Assembly: GCF_047495495.1 (NCBI RefSeq) | Contig: NZ_CP179930.1 | Location: forward strand, 372,001 to 436,000 | Length of the DNA: 64,000 nt | From: Zymobacter sp047495495 | GTDB lineage: Bacteria > Pseudomonadota > Gammaproteobacteria > Pseudomonadales > Halomonadaceae | Reading direction: 5' to 3' | Shown: positions 43,357 to 50,614 of the stretch, in pieces | How positions within the stretch are numbered: position 1 is the stretch's first letter | Layout: each line of letters begins with the position of its first letter | Position numbers and translations under genes: made by a program | The notes under the pieces: model-generated | What the model was told of the DNA's origin: nothing | What the model saw: the letters and a program-made list of their open reading frames with translations, nothing else | The model's database searches: none

Positions 43357-43850
43357 AGCTGTTCTCCCAGGTCCGCGATGTTCTTGCGAATGATCGACCC
43401 TTTGATAGTGCCCGCGGCATGTTCGCCAACCGTGGCGTAGCAGGTGAAGGTAAGGAAATCATCGCGCAGGTGATCGCAGCGCACGTCGAACGTGACCAAA
43501 TCTCCCGGTACGACGATATGCGTGAAGCGCGACTTGACCGATCCGATGAGGGTGACCTCATCATCGGCCAAGGGGGTCGTCGATACTTGCAGCAGGATGA
43601 TGGCGGACTGAGCGACGGCCTGCATCATATGGCTGGCCGGGAAGATGGCGCGTTCGGGAAAGTGGCCGGAAATGGCGTCCGTCTGACCCGAAACGGCCAT
43701 CAGGCTCTTGAGGTATTCCCCGGGGGCATAGTCGAGTACGCGATCCAGAAAGACCATCGGATGGCGGTGGCGCAACCACCCCTTGAGCTCGGTGAATCCC
43801 ATGGTGCGAGGGGCCGCTGTGGCGACAGTAGCAGTGCTTGAAGTGGTCAT
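43350..43850 (-). CDS. FabZ-like dehydratase (Cfa2-like)
   Basis: A hotdog-fold protein of 166 residues. HRHPMVFLDRVLDYAPGE matches the N-terminal FabZ signature, and GHFPERAIFPASHMMQAVAQSA matches the active-site region with catalytic His63. The partner acidic residue of FabZ (Glu in the LLIEAMAQ helix) is replaced by Gln77, so the chemistry may be altered. An AGGAGG ribosome site precedes the ATG, 11 bases from the ACP stop. In the coronafacic acid pathway Cfa2 is the dehydratase for the cyclopentenone unit. Confidence 0.88.
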   Translation of the reverse strand: MTTSSTATVATAAPRTMGFTELKGWLRHRHPMVFLDRVLDYAPGEYLKSLMAVSGQTDAISGHFPERAIFPASHMMQAVAQSAIILLQVSTTPLADDEVTLIGSVKSRFTHIVVPGDLVTFDVRCDHLRDDFLTFTCYATVGEHAAGTIKGSIIRKNIADLGEQLW

Positions 43851-43861
43851 GAGTGGGCCTC

Positions 43862-44122
43862 CTACTGTGCGCTGTTGGCTTTCAGCTGTTCGATCAGCGC
43901 TGACAGCGTGGCGATGGAATCGAAGTGTTTCGGGGTGAACTGGTCATCGGTGATCTTGATGCCGAAGGCGTATTCGCACTGCGCACGCAGCTCGCTGAAG
44001 CCCAGTGAATCGAGGCCCAGCACGTCACGCATGTTGTCGTTGAGATTGATGTCATCACGCGGCACGCTGATGAAAAGGTCATCGATCAGGATATTGACGA
44101 TAGTGTTCTGAATGGTGTTCAA
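43862..44122 (-). CDS. Acyl carrier protein (Cfa1-like)
   Basis: An 86-residue type II ACP with the phosphopantetheine site at Ser39 in LGLDSLGFSEL. The start codon is TTG with a strong AAGGAG site 8 bases upstream (44131-44136). It is the first gene of the discrete enzyme set and presumably carries the growing cyclopentenone precursor for the Cfa2- and Cfa3-like enzymes. A 122-base spacer separates it from the ligase gene upstream, so an internal promoter cannot be excluded. Confidence 0.92.
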   Translation of the reverse strand: MNTIQNTIVNILIDDLFISVPRDDINLNDNMRDVLGLDSLGFSELRAQCEYAFGIKITDDQFTPKHFDSIATLSALIEQLKANSAQ

Positions 44123-44244
44123 GGGAGTCTCTCCTTTATATGTAAGGCCGTATTCGTTATTTAGGGCGTAAAAAACTCTCTCGGTATGATTTTGATATAC
44201 CGATATTGAATGGCGCTATATAAGTGGTTAACTGAAGGGTGGGG

Positions 44245-45786
44245 TTATTCGAGCAGCCTAACCTCCTTGTCACATGACCTGAGATATTCCCTCGCAATAT
44301 GGCGGCGACTTATTTTGTTATTCACTATGGGAATAGTGTCGACACACATGATCTGTTCTGGAATCTTATAATGAGCGATCTTGTCTGCCAGATACTCCTT
44401 TATCGCTGTCGATGACAGCGTTTTCCCGCGGTGTGTTTCGATCATGGCAATAATGGATTCCCCCTTTGCAATATCGGGAATGGCGAATACCACCGCCCTG
44501 GCAATATCTGGGTGCCTTAATATCTCTTGCTCGATTTCCAGCGGATAGACGGGGTAGCCTGCAATCTTGATGAGGTCCTTCTGGCGGCCGAGCGCTTCTA
44601 GGCAGCCATCGGCGTGCTGACGCACCAAATCACCGGTCGGAATCCAGCCGTCTTCATAGACGGGCTCAATGCCGTTGTCCGTCCACAGCCCTGCCGTCTT
44701 GGCGGGGGATCGAACGAATAGCTCTCCTACTTCGCCATCTTCCCCGCCTTCAGCAACGATCTTGATGGCCGTCGTGGGCAGTGGCCAGCCCAGAGCGGGG
44801 GTGGAGGCCTTGGTCAGATCGGGGTGGTGGATGGTGATGCAGCCCTGTTCGGTCTGCCCGTAGGAATTCTGTAGGTGACCGCCGAATGTGGTGTGAAAGC
44901 GTTGAGCGATTTCGAGCGGGCAGGTATCGCCCCCGGATACACAGGCTGTGGCGCTGAGAACGGGTACATGGTCGAGCGCTTGGGCCGCTACGGTAAGGTC
45001 GTTAAAGTTGGAGGGTGTGCCGGTAAACCAAGATAATTGATAAGTATTTAGTACCTTTAACACCGTATGGGGATCATGGGTGTCGGTCAGAATGACTGGG
45101 CGATGCAAGCTCAGCGAAGCGAACGATGTCTGGATCGACCAAGGGCTTATGACATCGACCATGGAGTAGAACGGTGCTGTGCTGGTCGCTCTGACGGATA
45201 GCGCCATGGTTGATCGTACGACGTCGATAATGGTGCTGATGGCTCTGCGGGAAAATGCAAATCCTTTGGGTTGCCCCGTTGTTCCTGAGGTGTAGAAAAT
45301 GCTGGCGACCATATCAGGCGATAGCGATGGTGGTGAGAAAGAATTCCCTAGTTGCAGCAGCGATTGCCAAGGCTGTGCTTTGCCCTCCGGCGTGTTCATA
45401 CCAATGACCCAGCGACCTTCTAGCGTGCTGGCACCATCAACAGCTTTTTGGTTGGCCGTGTAGCTTGTGGTATCCCCTAGGTAGAACCGTGCACCGCTAT
45501 CCGAAATGATTTTGCTGATGTCTTTATTGGGAAGATGAGGATTGGTCGGCACGAATGTCGCGCCCGTAGCTAAGCATGCATAGTAGCTCGCGATAAGCTC
45601 GATTTTATTTTTGCTGTGAAGAATAACTCTATCACCAGAACGCAGTCCTTTTGTTACTAGTCCACACGAAATAGCGTCAATGAGCGAGAGTAGTTTTTGA
45701 TACGATACGGATCGGTTGTTGTGATGAATAATAGCGGGTGAATCGGGATGAGCTGACACGACTTTAGTAAATGAACGAAAGGGCAT
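44245..45786 (-). CDS. Adenylate-forming ligase, coronafacate ligase-like (Cfl)
   Basis: An ANL enzyme of 513 residues. MPFRSFTKVV is chosen as start because GGGAGG lies 5 bases upstream; an ATG 15 bases earlier is less well placed. Motifs: A3 FYTSGTTGQPKG (164-175), A5 NSYGQTEQG near residue 290, A7 GWIPTGDLV, A8 GRQKDLIKIAGYPVYP, and the catalytic Lys491 in NNKISRR. P. syringae Cfl, encoded at the head of the cfa operon, joins coronafacic acid to an amino acid, and this gene holds the same place. Activation of a carboxylic precursor instead is possible. It is richer in A+T than the PKS genes. Confidence 0.8.
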   Translation of the reverse strand: MPFRSFTKVVSAHPDSPAIIHHNNRSVSYQKLLSLIDAISCGLVTKGLRSGDRVILHSKNKIELIASYYACLATGATFVPTNPHLPNKDISKIISDSGARFYLGDTTSYTANQKAVDGASTLEGRWVIGMNTPEGKAQPWQSLLQLGNSFSPPSLSPDMVASIFYTSGTTGQPKGFAFSRRAISTIIDVVRSTMALSVRATSTAPFYSMVDVISPWSIQTSFASLSLHRPVILTDTHDPHTVLKVLNTYQLSWFTGTPSNFNDLTVAAQALDHVPVLSATACVSGGDTCPLEIAQRFHTTFGGHLQNSYGQTEQGCITIHHPDLTKASTPALGWPLPTTAIKIVAEGGEDGEVGELFVRSPAKTAGLWTDNGIEPVYEDGWIPTGDLVRQHADGCLEALGRQKDLIKIAGYPVYPLEIEQEILRHPDIARAVVFAIPDIAKGESIIAMIETHRGKTLSSTAIKEYLADKIAHYKIPEQIMCVDTIPIVNNKISRRHIAREYLRSCDKEVRLLE

Positions 45787-45840
45787 GTTAGCCTCCCTCA
45801 TTTAAACGCGGTTATTTTCTTTTAATCAGCAACCGAAAGA

Positions 45841-45870
45841 GTGATAACAAGAAGCTTATATAAGCGTCAA
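45841..45870 (-). promoter_or_regulatory. Candidate promoter with embedded palindrome for the polyketide operon
   Basis: On the minus strand TTGACG (45870-45865) and TATCAC (45846-45841) are 18 bases apart, predicting a start about 48 bases before the ligase ATG. The spacer contains the perfect 12-base palindrome GCTTATATAAGC (45854-45865), well placed for a repressor or activator. No regulator gene is nearby. Confidence 0.45.
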
Positions 45871-46268
45871 ACGCCAAAAGTACAGTGTCAGAAAGAGAGC
45901 CTGAAAAAGACCTAAATGCGCAAATAAAAGAGTGTTTTAGTTGATTGGTTACTATGGGATAACTCTTTGTTCCTTTAAGAAATTTTAAGAAATGGAATAA
46001 GTGGGCTGTCCTTATGGAGAGGGCGCGTAGCGGAATCCTGCGGGGATAAATCCATTTTTCATGCGCTTTTTTACCATCTGATTACATCAGCAAAAGTGCG
46101 CCATTACAGGGCTATAAGGCATCATTTCGGGGCATTTCCCCCTTAGGAAAGGGGGGGGTGACGCAGGAGGTGAACGCGTATGCACATCTGAAGTTGTTCG
46201 GACGCACCGAAGGTATTGATCTGTCTGGACGCCGCGTCATTCACAGGATGAAGGTCGTGAAAGGGGAT
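45871..46268. other. Intergenic at the island's right edge
   Basis: About 400 bases without a gene. It has a short direct repeat (TTTAAGAAA twice, around 45977-45996) and a small C/G hairpin (CCCCCTT...AAGGGGG) near 46140-46158. AT-rich on the ligase side and chromosomal on the rplU side. Confidence 0.4.
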
Positions 46269-46297
46269 TGTGATGACGTTAGCGTGAGGGTATAATT
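46269..46297 (+). promoter_or_regulatory. Sigma70 promoter of rplU operon
   Basis: TTGTGA (46269-46274), a 17-base spacer, then a perfect TATAAT (46292-46297). This predicts a transcript leader of about 100 bases before rplU, long enough for post-transcriptional control. Confidence 0.8.
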
Positions 46298-46403
46298 CTT
46301 CGCCTTAAGCTCGTCGTGCTCCCTGTTAGATGGTTTCCAGAGCGAAACCACTTGAAGCAGGTCGACCCAAGTAGCAAAACAGATGAGTCCTTTGGAGAAG
46401 ACC

Positions 46404-46712
46404 ATGTACGCAGTTATCAAGAGCGGCGGTAAGCAGTACCGCGTTCAGGAAGGCCAGACCATCAAGCTCGAAAAGCTGGAAGTGGCTACTGGTGAAACCG
46501 TTACTTTCGACGAAGTCCTGCTGGTTGCTGGCGACGACGTCAAAGTAGGCGCTCCGGTTGTTGACGGTGCCAAGGTTACTGCTGAAGTCGTATCTCACGG
46601 CCGCGGTGATAAGGTCACTATCATCAAGTTCCGTCGCCGTAAGCACCACATGAAGCGTCAGGGCCACCGTCAGTGGTTCACCGAAGTCAAAATCACCGGC
46701 ATCTCTGCCTGA
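46404..46712 (+). CDS. rplU: 50S ribosomal protein L21
   Basis: The 102 residues starting MYAVIKSGGKQYRVQEGQ are the typical L21 start, with the C-terminal RRRKHHMKRQGHRQWFTEVKI rRNA-binding region. GGAGAAG precedes the ATG; an in-frame ATG 21 bases earlier is not used. It heads rplU-rpmA-obgE-proB. Its usual divergent partner ispB is displaced to the far side of the island. Confidence 0.98.
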   Translation: MYAVIKSGGKQYRVQEGQTIKLEKLEVATGETVTFDEVLLVAGDDVKVGAPVVDGAKVTAEVVSHGRGDKVTIIKFRRRKHHMKRQGHRQWFTEVKITGISA

Positions 46713-46757
46713 TTTCTGACACGCATTTTCTACGAACTCACTTGAAGGAGCACTACA

Positions 46758-47015
46758 ATGGCTCACAAGAAGGCAGCAGGTAGTTCGCGTAACGGACGCG
46801 ACTCCCAGTCCAAACGCCTCGGCGTAAAACTGTTCGGCGGCCAGGCTGCTACAGCAGGCAACATCATCGTTCGTCAGCGCGGCACCAAGTTCCACGCTGG
46901 TACTAACGTTGGTGTTGGTAAGGACTACACGCTCTTCGCTCTGACCGACGGTAAGATCAAGTTCGAAACCAAAGGTCCGAAACAGCGTAAATTCGTCAGC
47001 GTCGAACCGGCCTGA
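46758..47015 (+). CDS. rpmA: 50S ribosomal protein L27
   Basis: 85 residues, beginning MAHKKAAGSSRNGRDSQSKR, the conserved L27 N-terminus that reaches the peptidyl transferase centre. It has the gammaproteobacterial short start rather than the Firmicutes cleaved extension. It lies 45 bases after rplU and is followed by a terminator that would partly separate it from obgE. Confidence 0.98.
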   Translation: MAHKKAAGSSRNGRDSQSKRLGVKLFGGQAATAGNIIVRQRGTKFHAGTNVGVGKDYTLFALTDGKIKFETKGPKQRKFVSVEPA

Positions 47016-47072
47016 TGATCGCGTAAACGGGTGGGCATGCTGACTGGCATGGCCAGTATCAGTGCCGCCTGG

Positions 47073-47099
47073 AAAGCCCCGCACACGCGGGGCTTTTTT
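47073..47099 (+). terminator. Terminator after rpmA
   Basis: AAAGCCCCGC / GCGGGGCTTT stem with an ACAC loop and a T run. It lies 58 bases after the rpmA stop, so obgE is either read through or has its own promoter. Confidence 0.92.
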
Positions 47100-47185
47100 G
47101 CATGTGTGCTTGCCGGTGCGAATGGCCGTCACATAGAAAAGGTCATCGGTATGCCGGTGCACAGACAGTATTCGGGAGATAGCGC

Positions 47186-48385
47186 ATGCAATTCGTCGAT
47201 GAAGCCACGATTACGGTAGAAGCAGGCAACGGTGGTAGTGGCTGCCTGAGCTTCCGCCGTGAGAAGTTCATCCCCAAAGGCGGTCCCGATGGCGGGGATG
47301 GCGGTCACGGTGGCAGTGTCTATCTGGTGGGCGATGAAGCGCTCAATACCTTGATTGACTTCAAGTACCAGCGGTTCTATAAGGCTGAAAACGGCCGCCC
47401 CGGTCAGGGCAGCCAGATGAGCGGCCGGCAGGGCGACGATCTGTACGTCAAGGTCCCTGTGGGCACTACGCTTATCGACGTCGATACGCTGGAAGTCATC
47501 GGTGACGTGACAGAAGCCGGGCAGGTGATCAAGGTGGCGCAGGGCGGACGCCGTGGTCTGGGGAATATTCACTTCAAGTCCTCGACCAACCGCGCGCCGC
47601 GCCGTACGACACCAGGAACGCCGGGCGAGCGCCGCGAGCTTCGTCTGGAGCTCAAACTGATGGCGGATGTGGGTCTGTTGGGGTTGCCGAATGCTGGCAA
47701 GTCTACGCTGATTCGCTCGGTCTCTGCGGCCCGTCCCAAAGTAGCGGACTATCCGTTCACGACCCTCGTACCTAACTTGGGTGTGGTCAAGCTGGATCGT
47801 CACGCGCACTTCGTTATGGCGGACGTGCCGGGGCTGATTGAAGGGGCATCGGACGGTGCTGGGCTGGGGCTGCGTTTCCTCAAGCACCTGACCCGTACAC
47901 GCCTGCTGCTGCACGTCGTCGATGTGATGCCTGTGGACGGCAGCGACCCCGTCGAGTCGGCTCAGCTGATCGTGCAGGAGTTGGAACAGTTCTCGCCGAC
48001 GCTGGCTGAACAGCCGCGCTGGCTGGTACTCAACAAGTTGGATCTGGTGGCCGAAGACGAGCGCCAGGCGCTGATCGACGATATCGTCGGCCGTCTGGGT
48101 TGGAACGGCCCCACCTTCCAGATTTCGGCCATCGCGCGTGAAGGCTGCGATGAGCTGATTCAGGCGATCTACCGCTGGTTGACCGAGCAGCGCGAACTGA
48201 TCGCCGATAATGAAGACGCCGCCGAGCACGAGCGTAGTGTTCGCGAGCGCATGGAGCAGGAAGCGGTAGAGCGTACCGAGGCGCGCCTGGCATGGCGCCG
48301 TCGTCAGAAAGGCCTGGATACGGAAGCATGGGATGACGACGACGATGATGATGACAGTGACGTCGAGGTCGAATACGTGCCCTGA
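47186..48385 (+). CDS. obgE: GTPase Obg/CgtA
   Basis: Obg GTPases act in 50S ribosome assembly and stress response. The 399 residues comprise the glycine-rich Obg fold (1-158, VEAGNGGSGCLSFRREKF), the G domain with P loop GLPNAGKST (166-174), switch region DYPFTTLVPNLG, DVPGLIEGA (G3), NKLD (G4) and SAIAREG (G5), and a highly acidic tail (a run of seven Asp) as in E. coli ObgE. GGGAG lies before the ATG. It is followed after 42 bases by proB. Confidence 0.97.
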   Translation: MQFVDEATITVEAGNGGSGCLSFRREKFIPKGGPDGGDGGHGGSVYLVGDEALNTLIDFKYQRFYKAENGRPGQGSQMSGRQGDDLYVKVPVGTTLIDVDTLEVIGDVTEAGQVIKVAQGGRRGLGNIHFKSSTNRAPRRTTPGTPGERRELRLELKLMADVGLLGLPNAGKSTLIRSVSAARPKVADYPFTTLVPNLGVVKLDRHAHFVMADVPGLIEGASDGAGLGLRFLKHLTRTRLLLHVVDVMPVDGSDPVESAQLIVQELEQFSPTLAEQPRWLVLNKLDLVAEDERQALIDDIVGRLGWNGPTFQISAIAREGCDELIQAIYRWLTEQRELIADNEDAAEHERSVRERMEQEAVERTEARLAWRRRQKGLDTEAWDDDDDDDDSDVEVEYVP

Positions 48386-48427
48386 TGACGTAGCTCAGGG
48401 CGTGAGCTAAACCAGAACGGAAGCTAT

Positions 48428-49567
48428 ATGACATCCCCCAGAAAAGAGCGTCAGGCTCTTCGTGATGTGAAGCGTGTTGTGGTCAAGATCGGCAGTTCTC
48501 TGTTGACCAATGATGGACGTGGGCTCGACGGGCGAGCCATTGGCAGCTGGGTCGACCAGCTGGTCGGGCTGTTGGCGAGAGGTATCGAACCGATCGTCGT
48601 CAGCTCGGGAGCCGTTGCCGAAGGCATGGTACGGTTGGGCTGGCACGAGCGACCTACCGAGTTGCACGAGCTACAGGCGGCCGCATCGGTCGGCCAGAGC
48701 GGCCTCGTGCAATGCTGGGAGAGCCACTTTTCTCGTCACGGTATCCGCAGCGCTCAGGTGTTGCTGACACACGATGACCTGTCGAGCCGTCGTCGCTACC
48801 TCAACGCACGCAACTCATTGCATACCCTGACCGATATGGGGGTGATTCCGATCATCAATGAGAACGACGCCATCTCCACCAAGGAGATCAAGCTCGGCGA
48901 TAACGACACGCTGGGGGCGCTGGTCGCCAACCTGATGGACGCCGATGCGCTCATCCTGCTGACCGACCAGACCGGGCTCTACGATGCCGATCCACGCAAG
49001 AATCCGCACGCGAAGCTGATCGAAGAAGCGCTGGCGGACGACGAGCGTCTGGATGCCGTCGCCGGTGGCGGTGGCAAGCTAGGGACCGGCGGCATGGCCA
49101 CCAAGCTCAACGCTGCACGACTAGCAGCGCGCTCTGGTGCCATGACGATCATTGCCAGTGGCCGTGAGAAGGACATTATTCCGCGGCTGCTGGAAGGCGA
49201 ACGTCTGGGAACGCTGTTGAAGCCTGCCGACGAACCGTTGAAGGCGCGCAAGCGCTGGATTGTCGGTCAGATGCAGTCGCGGGGCACGGTCGTGCTCGAT
49301 GATGGTGCCGTGCGTCACCTGTGTGACAACGGTGCCAGCCTGCTGCCCGTCGGGGTTAAGGCACTGCGTGGCCGTTTTCGCAAGGGCGATCTGGTGACCT
49401 GCGTCGATCAGCAGGGGCGCCGCATTGCCAAAGGGTTGATCAATTTCGACCGCAATGAAGCCGAACGCATTCTGGGCGTCAGTACTGATGACGTTGAGGC
49501 GCGCATTGGTCATGAAGTGGATCATCACGGTGAGTTGATTCACCGGGATGATCTGGTACTGCTTTGA
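48428..49567 (+). CDS. proB: Glutamate 5-kinase
   Basis: ProB phosphorylates glutamate, the first and feedback-inhibited step of proline synthesis. The 379-residue protein has the amino acid kinase domain (VVVKIGSSLLTN at the start, VVSSGAVAEGM, NENDAIST and the GGGKLGTGGMATKL segment) and a C-terminal PUA domain (from about residue 275, RGTVVLDDGA). Full length for the two-domain type. It probably shares the obgE transcript, as in Pseudomonas-like genomes. Confidence 0.97.
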   Translation: MTSPRKERQALRDVKRVVVKIGSSLLTNDGRGLDGRAIGSWVDQLVGLLARGIEPIVVSSGAVAEGMVRLGWHERPTELHELQAAASVGQSGLVQCWESHFSRHGIRSAQVLLTHDDLSSRRRYLNARNSLHTLTDMGVIPIINENDAISTKEIKLGDNDTLGALVANLMDADALILLTDQTGLYDADPRKNPHAKLIEEALADDERLDAVAGGGGKLGTGGMATKLNAARLAARSGAMTIIASGREKDIIPRLLEGERLGTLLKPADEPLKARKRWIVGQMQSRGTVVLDDGAVRHLCDNGASLLPVGVKALRGRFRKGDLVTCVDQQGRRIAKGLINFDRNEAERILGVSTDDVEARIGHEVDHHGELIHRDDLVLL

Positions 49568-49608
49568 TGGCAGGTTGTTGTTTCTGCCTTTAAAGAAGAA
49601 TAGGTATC

Positions 49609-49713
49609 ATGCTGAGTCTGATGTAGCCTGGTCGGGTATTGCCCGCGCAAGCCTGCATCGCACTCAGCATAAGTACATGCTGCCTCCCGCATGCTAATGG
49701 CATGCCGGCAGCA
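49609..49713 (+). other. Two consecutive strong inverted repeats between proB and rpsT
   Basis: The first element spans 49609-49670: ATGCTGAGT pairs perfectly with ACTCAGCAT, and an inner CGGG/CCCG stem plus an imperfect GATG/CATC arm make a branched-looking rod. The second spans 49677-49713: ATGCTGCC...GCATGC pairs with GCATGC...GGCAGCA around a TAAT loop. Neither is followed by a T run. They may end the proB message, stabilise it, or be part of a small RNA. Confidence 0.55.
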
Positions 49714-49754
49714 CGTCGTCGCGAGGGCTAATGCTTGAGAGCGTGTCGTAGTGG

Positions 49755-49784
49755 TTGGCGTTTATAGCGCTTCACTGATAGAAT
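49755..49784 (+). promoter_or_regulatory. Candidate promoter of rpsT
   Basis: TTGGCG (49755-49760) and TAGAAT (49779-49784) are spaced by 18 bases. The predicted leader to rpsT is about 165 bases, compatible with leader-mediated autoregulation known for S20 mRNA in E. coli. Confidence 0.5.
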
Positions 49785-49956
49785 GCGGCATCCTCTCAGA
49801 CATGGCCCACGTGGCGTGACATCGCTAGGGCGATGTCGATCACAGGACCTGAATGTCTGAACTCCGCGCAGGCACTGCATTCGTGGTGTTGGCGGCAAGC
49901 GTCAGACGCAGCAATATTCCATAGATTCTTATCTGTCATATCTCCGGGAGTAGACA

Positions 49957-50223
49957 GTGGCGAACAGTAAACAAGCCCGTAAACGTGCACGTCAGGCAGA
50001 AGTCCGTCGTCAGCACAATGCAAGTCAGCGTTCCGTAGTTCGTACCTACGTTAAACGCGTCCTGAAAGCTGTCCAGGTTGGCGATCATGCCGCTGCCATG
50101 GCTGAATTCCGCGTTGCTCAGCCGGTCCTCGACCGCATGGCTGACAAAGACGTCATCGCCAAGAAAAAGGCTGCACGTCTGAAACGTCGTCTGAACGCAC
50201 GAATTAAAAACCTGGCGGCCTAA
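49957..50223 (+). CDS. rpsT: 30S ribosomal protein S20
   Basis: 88 residues starting at GTG with a GGGAG site upstream; MANSKQARKRARQAEVRRQHNASQRS is the S20 N-terminus. S20 binds 16S rRNA helix bundles in 30S assembly. It is lysine/arginine-rich and of normal length. Monocistronic between its own promoter candidate and a strong terminator. Confidence 0.98.
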   Translation: MANSKQARKRARQAEVRRQHNASQRSVVRTYVKRVLKAVQVGDHAAAMAEFRVAQPVLDRMADKDVIAKKKAARLKRRLNARIKNLAA

Positions 50224-50242
50224 GCCGGACAGGTGTTGCATG

Positions 50243-50266
50243 AAACCGGCTCCGGCCGGTTTTTTT
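50243..50266 (+). terminator. Terminator of rpsT
   Basis: AAACCGGC / GCCGGTTT stem with a TCCG tetraloop and a run of seven or more T, 20 bases past the stop. Confidence 0.93.
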
Positions 50267-50614
50267 GTATGTCTGCCTTATGGATTATCAACAGGCAGTC
50301 CTCTGCACCCCGTCCGAGGCGTAGTGGTAGCGAATCATTTCTACGCTTCCCTGTCACAGGAACATCGTGTTTTCGCTGCAGTATCTGCCCGTTTCCCGTT
50401 GAAGATAGGGGGGGGACAGGTGGCGTATCGAAAGCGCGGCGTGCGAGCGCTATCCGCTGTTGGCTCAACTACGCTGTCGAGGTGCGATCGGAGCATCTCT
50501 CGCAGAGTGCTGCCTATGATCGGTCCCTGTTTATTGCGGGCTGGATCATAAAAAGGCGGCGTCGATGCGGGTAGCGCTCAGGGAAAGGTCTTGGATATCG
50601 GGAAACATCGACTC
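50267..50614. other. Intergenic between rpsT and murJ
   Basis: About 350 bases with no supported gene. It has a run of eight G near 50409-50416. It should contain the murJ promoter, which I could not place convincingly. Confidence 0.4.

Noticed and set aside
23088..45786. Complete coronatine cluster
   Set aside because: No coronamic acid (cma) genes and no corR/corS-type regulator are in the window, so only the coronafacic acid part and a ligase can be supported.
47129..48229. Minus-strand open frame of 366 codons opposite obgE
   Set aside because: Antisense shadow of a GC-rich conserved gene; composition is Gln/His/Arg-rich with no motif.
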